Made by a program: the position numbers and the translations under genes
Notes under the pieces: model-generated
The model's database searches: none
What the model was told of the DNA's origin: nothing
What the model saw: the letters and a program-made list of their open reading frames with translations, nothing else
NCBI RefSeq assembly: GCF_001429545.1
Contig: NZ_LMSP01000001.1
Coordinates: 683,196-747,195 of the forward strand
Direction: 5' to 3'
DNA length: 64,000 nucleotides
From: Paenibacillus sp. Soil787
Lineage (GTDB): Bacteria; Bacillota; Bacilli; Paenibacillales; NBRC-103111
Shown: positions 63,891-64,000 of the stretch, one piece after another
Numbering within the stretch: the stretch's first letter is position 1
Layout: every line of letters begins with the position of its first letter

Positions 63891-64000
63891 ACAAAATATG
63901 CTGGAAATGAAGAAATAGCAGTCTCTAAAGGCTCTTATCCGATTCTTTTCTCCCGAATTCATACTTGAAGAAATCGAACTTTTATTATGAAATTGACTCT

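Overview
The window looks like chromosome of a spore-forming Bacillota, most likely Paenibacillus or a close relative. The clues are strong AGGAGG-type ribosome sites, frequent GTG/TTG starts, a Spo0E-type phosphatase, a YheC/D-type ATP-grasp protein, a CcpN/YqfL gluconeogenesis module, a cydA-cydB-cydS oxidase, an InhA-type M6 protease, ABC lipoproteins that lack their own ATPase, and many short intergenic palindromes. No rRNA, tRNA, CRISPR array or prophage was seen.

Layout. 1-5.4 kb: a 5'-truncated N-methyltryptophan oxidase, a 145-bp tandem repeat array invaded by a 193-bp MITE-like element, a small secreted acidic protein, an ATP-grasp protein, then a decaying island (SDR, MerR, aldo/keto reductase remnants). 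5.4-12.5 kb: a muropeptide-sugar operon (RpiR regulator, serine hydrolase, sugar ABC importer without ATPase, BadF-type kinase, MurQ etherase). nagA at 60.4 kb could supply the next step. 13-15.3 kb: a membrane protein and a thioredoxin-reductase-like flavoprotein. 16-21.4 kb: a gluconeogenic operon gapB - SR1P-like peptide - ppdK - ccpN - yqfL-type PPDK regulator. 22-25.6 kb: sulfite reductase cysJI. 26-27.1 kb: ArsR regulator and SRPBCC protein behind a hexanucleotide-repeat leader ORF. 27.7 kb: Spo0E-like peptide. 28.2-30.6 kb: cydABS on the minus strand. 31-36 kb (minus): MFS exporter with its TetR regulator and two matching operators, a MocR regulator and SufS. 36-40.7 kb: LysR regulator, BenE-like carrier, polar amino-acid ABC importer. 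40.8-44.3 kb: gene fragments (metallophosphoesterase, GH13) and a second MFS transporter. 44.4-46.2 kb: two membrane proteins and a lysine-rich repeat protein. 46.3-47.6 kb: an FMN riboswitch followed by an EamA-type transporter. 48 kb: azoreductase (minus). 48.9-56.2 kb: LacI regulator plus PotABCD-type ABC importer plus two predicted phosphoesterases. 56.3-61.6 kb: nitronate monooxygenase, InhA protease, NagA. 62-63.5 kb: an IS110-family element with a tandemly duplicated left flank.

The most notable points are: the SR1P-like peptide inside the gluconeogenic operon, with CcpN-like sites upstream and an apparent ATA start for ccpN; the (Gly-Thr)10 leader ORF overlapping the ArsR gene; a 20-bp intergenic motif present 12 times at three loci; the MITE-like insertion with target duplication; the RFN-controlled EamA carrier; the split CehA/McbA-like operon; and the IS110 flank, which may encode a bridge RNA. 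All calls come from reading the sequence and recalled family features; no searches were run.
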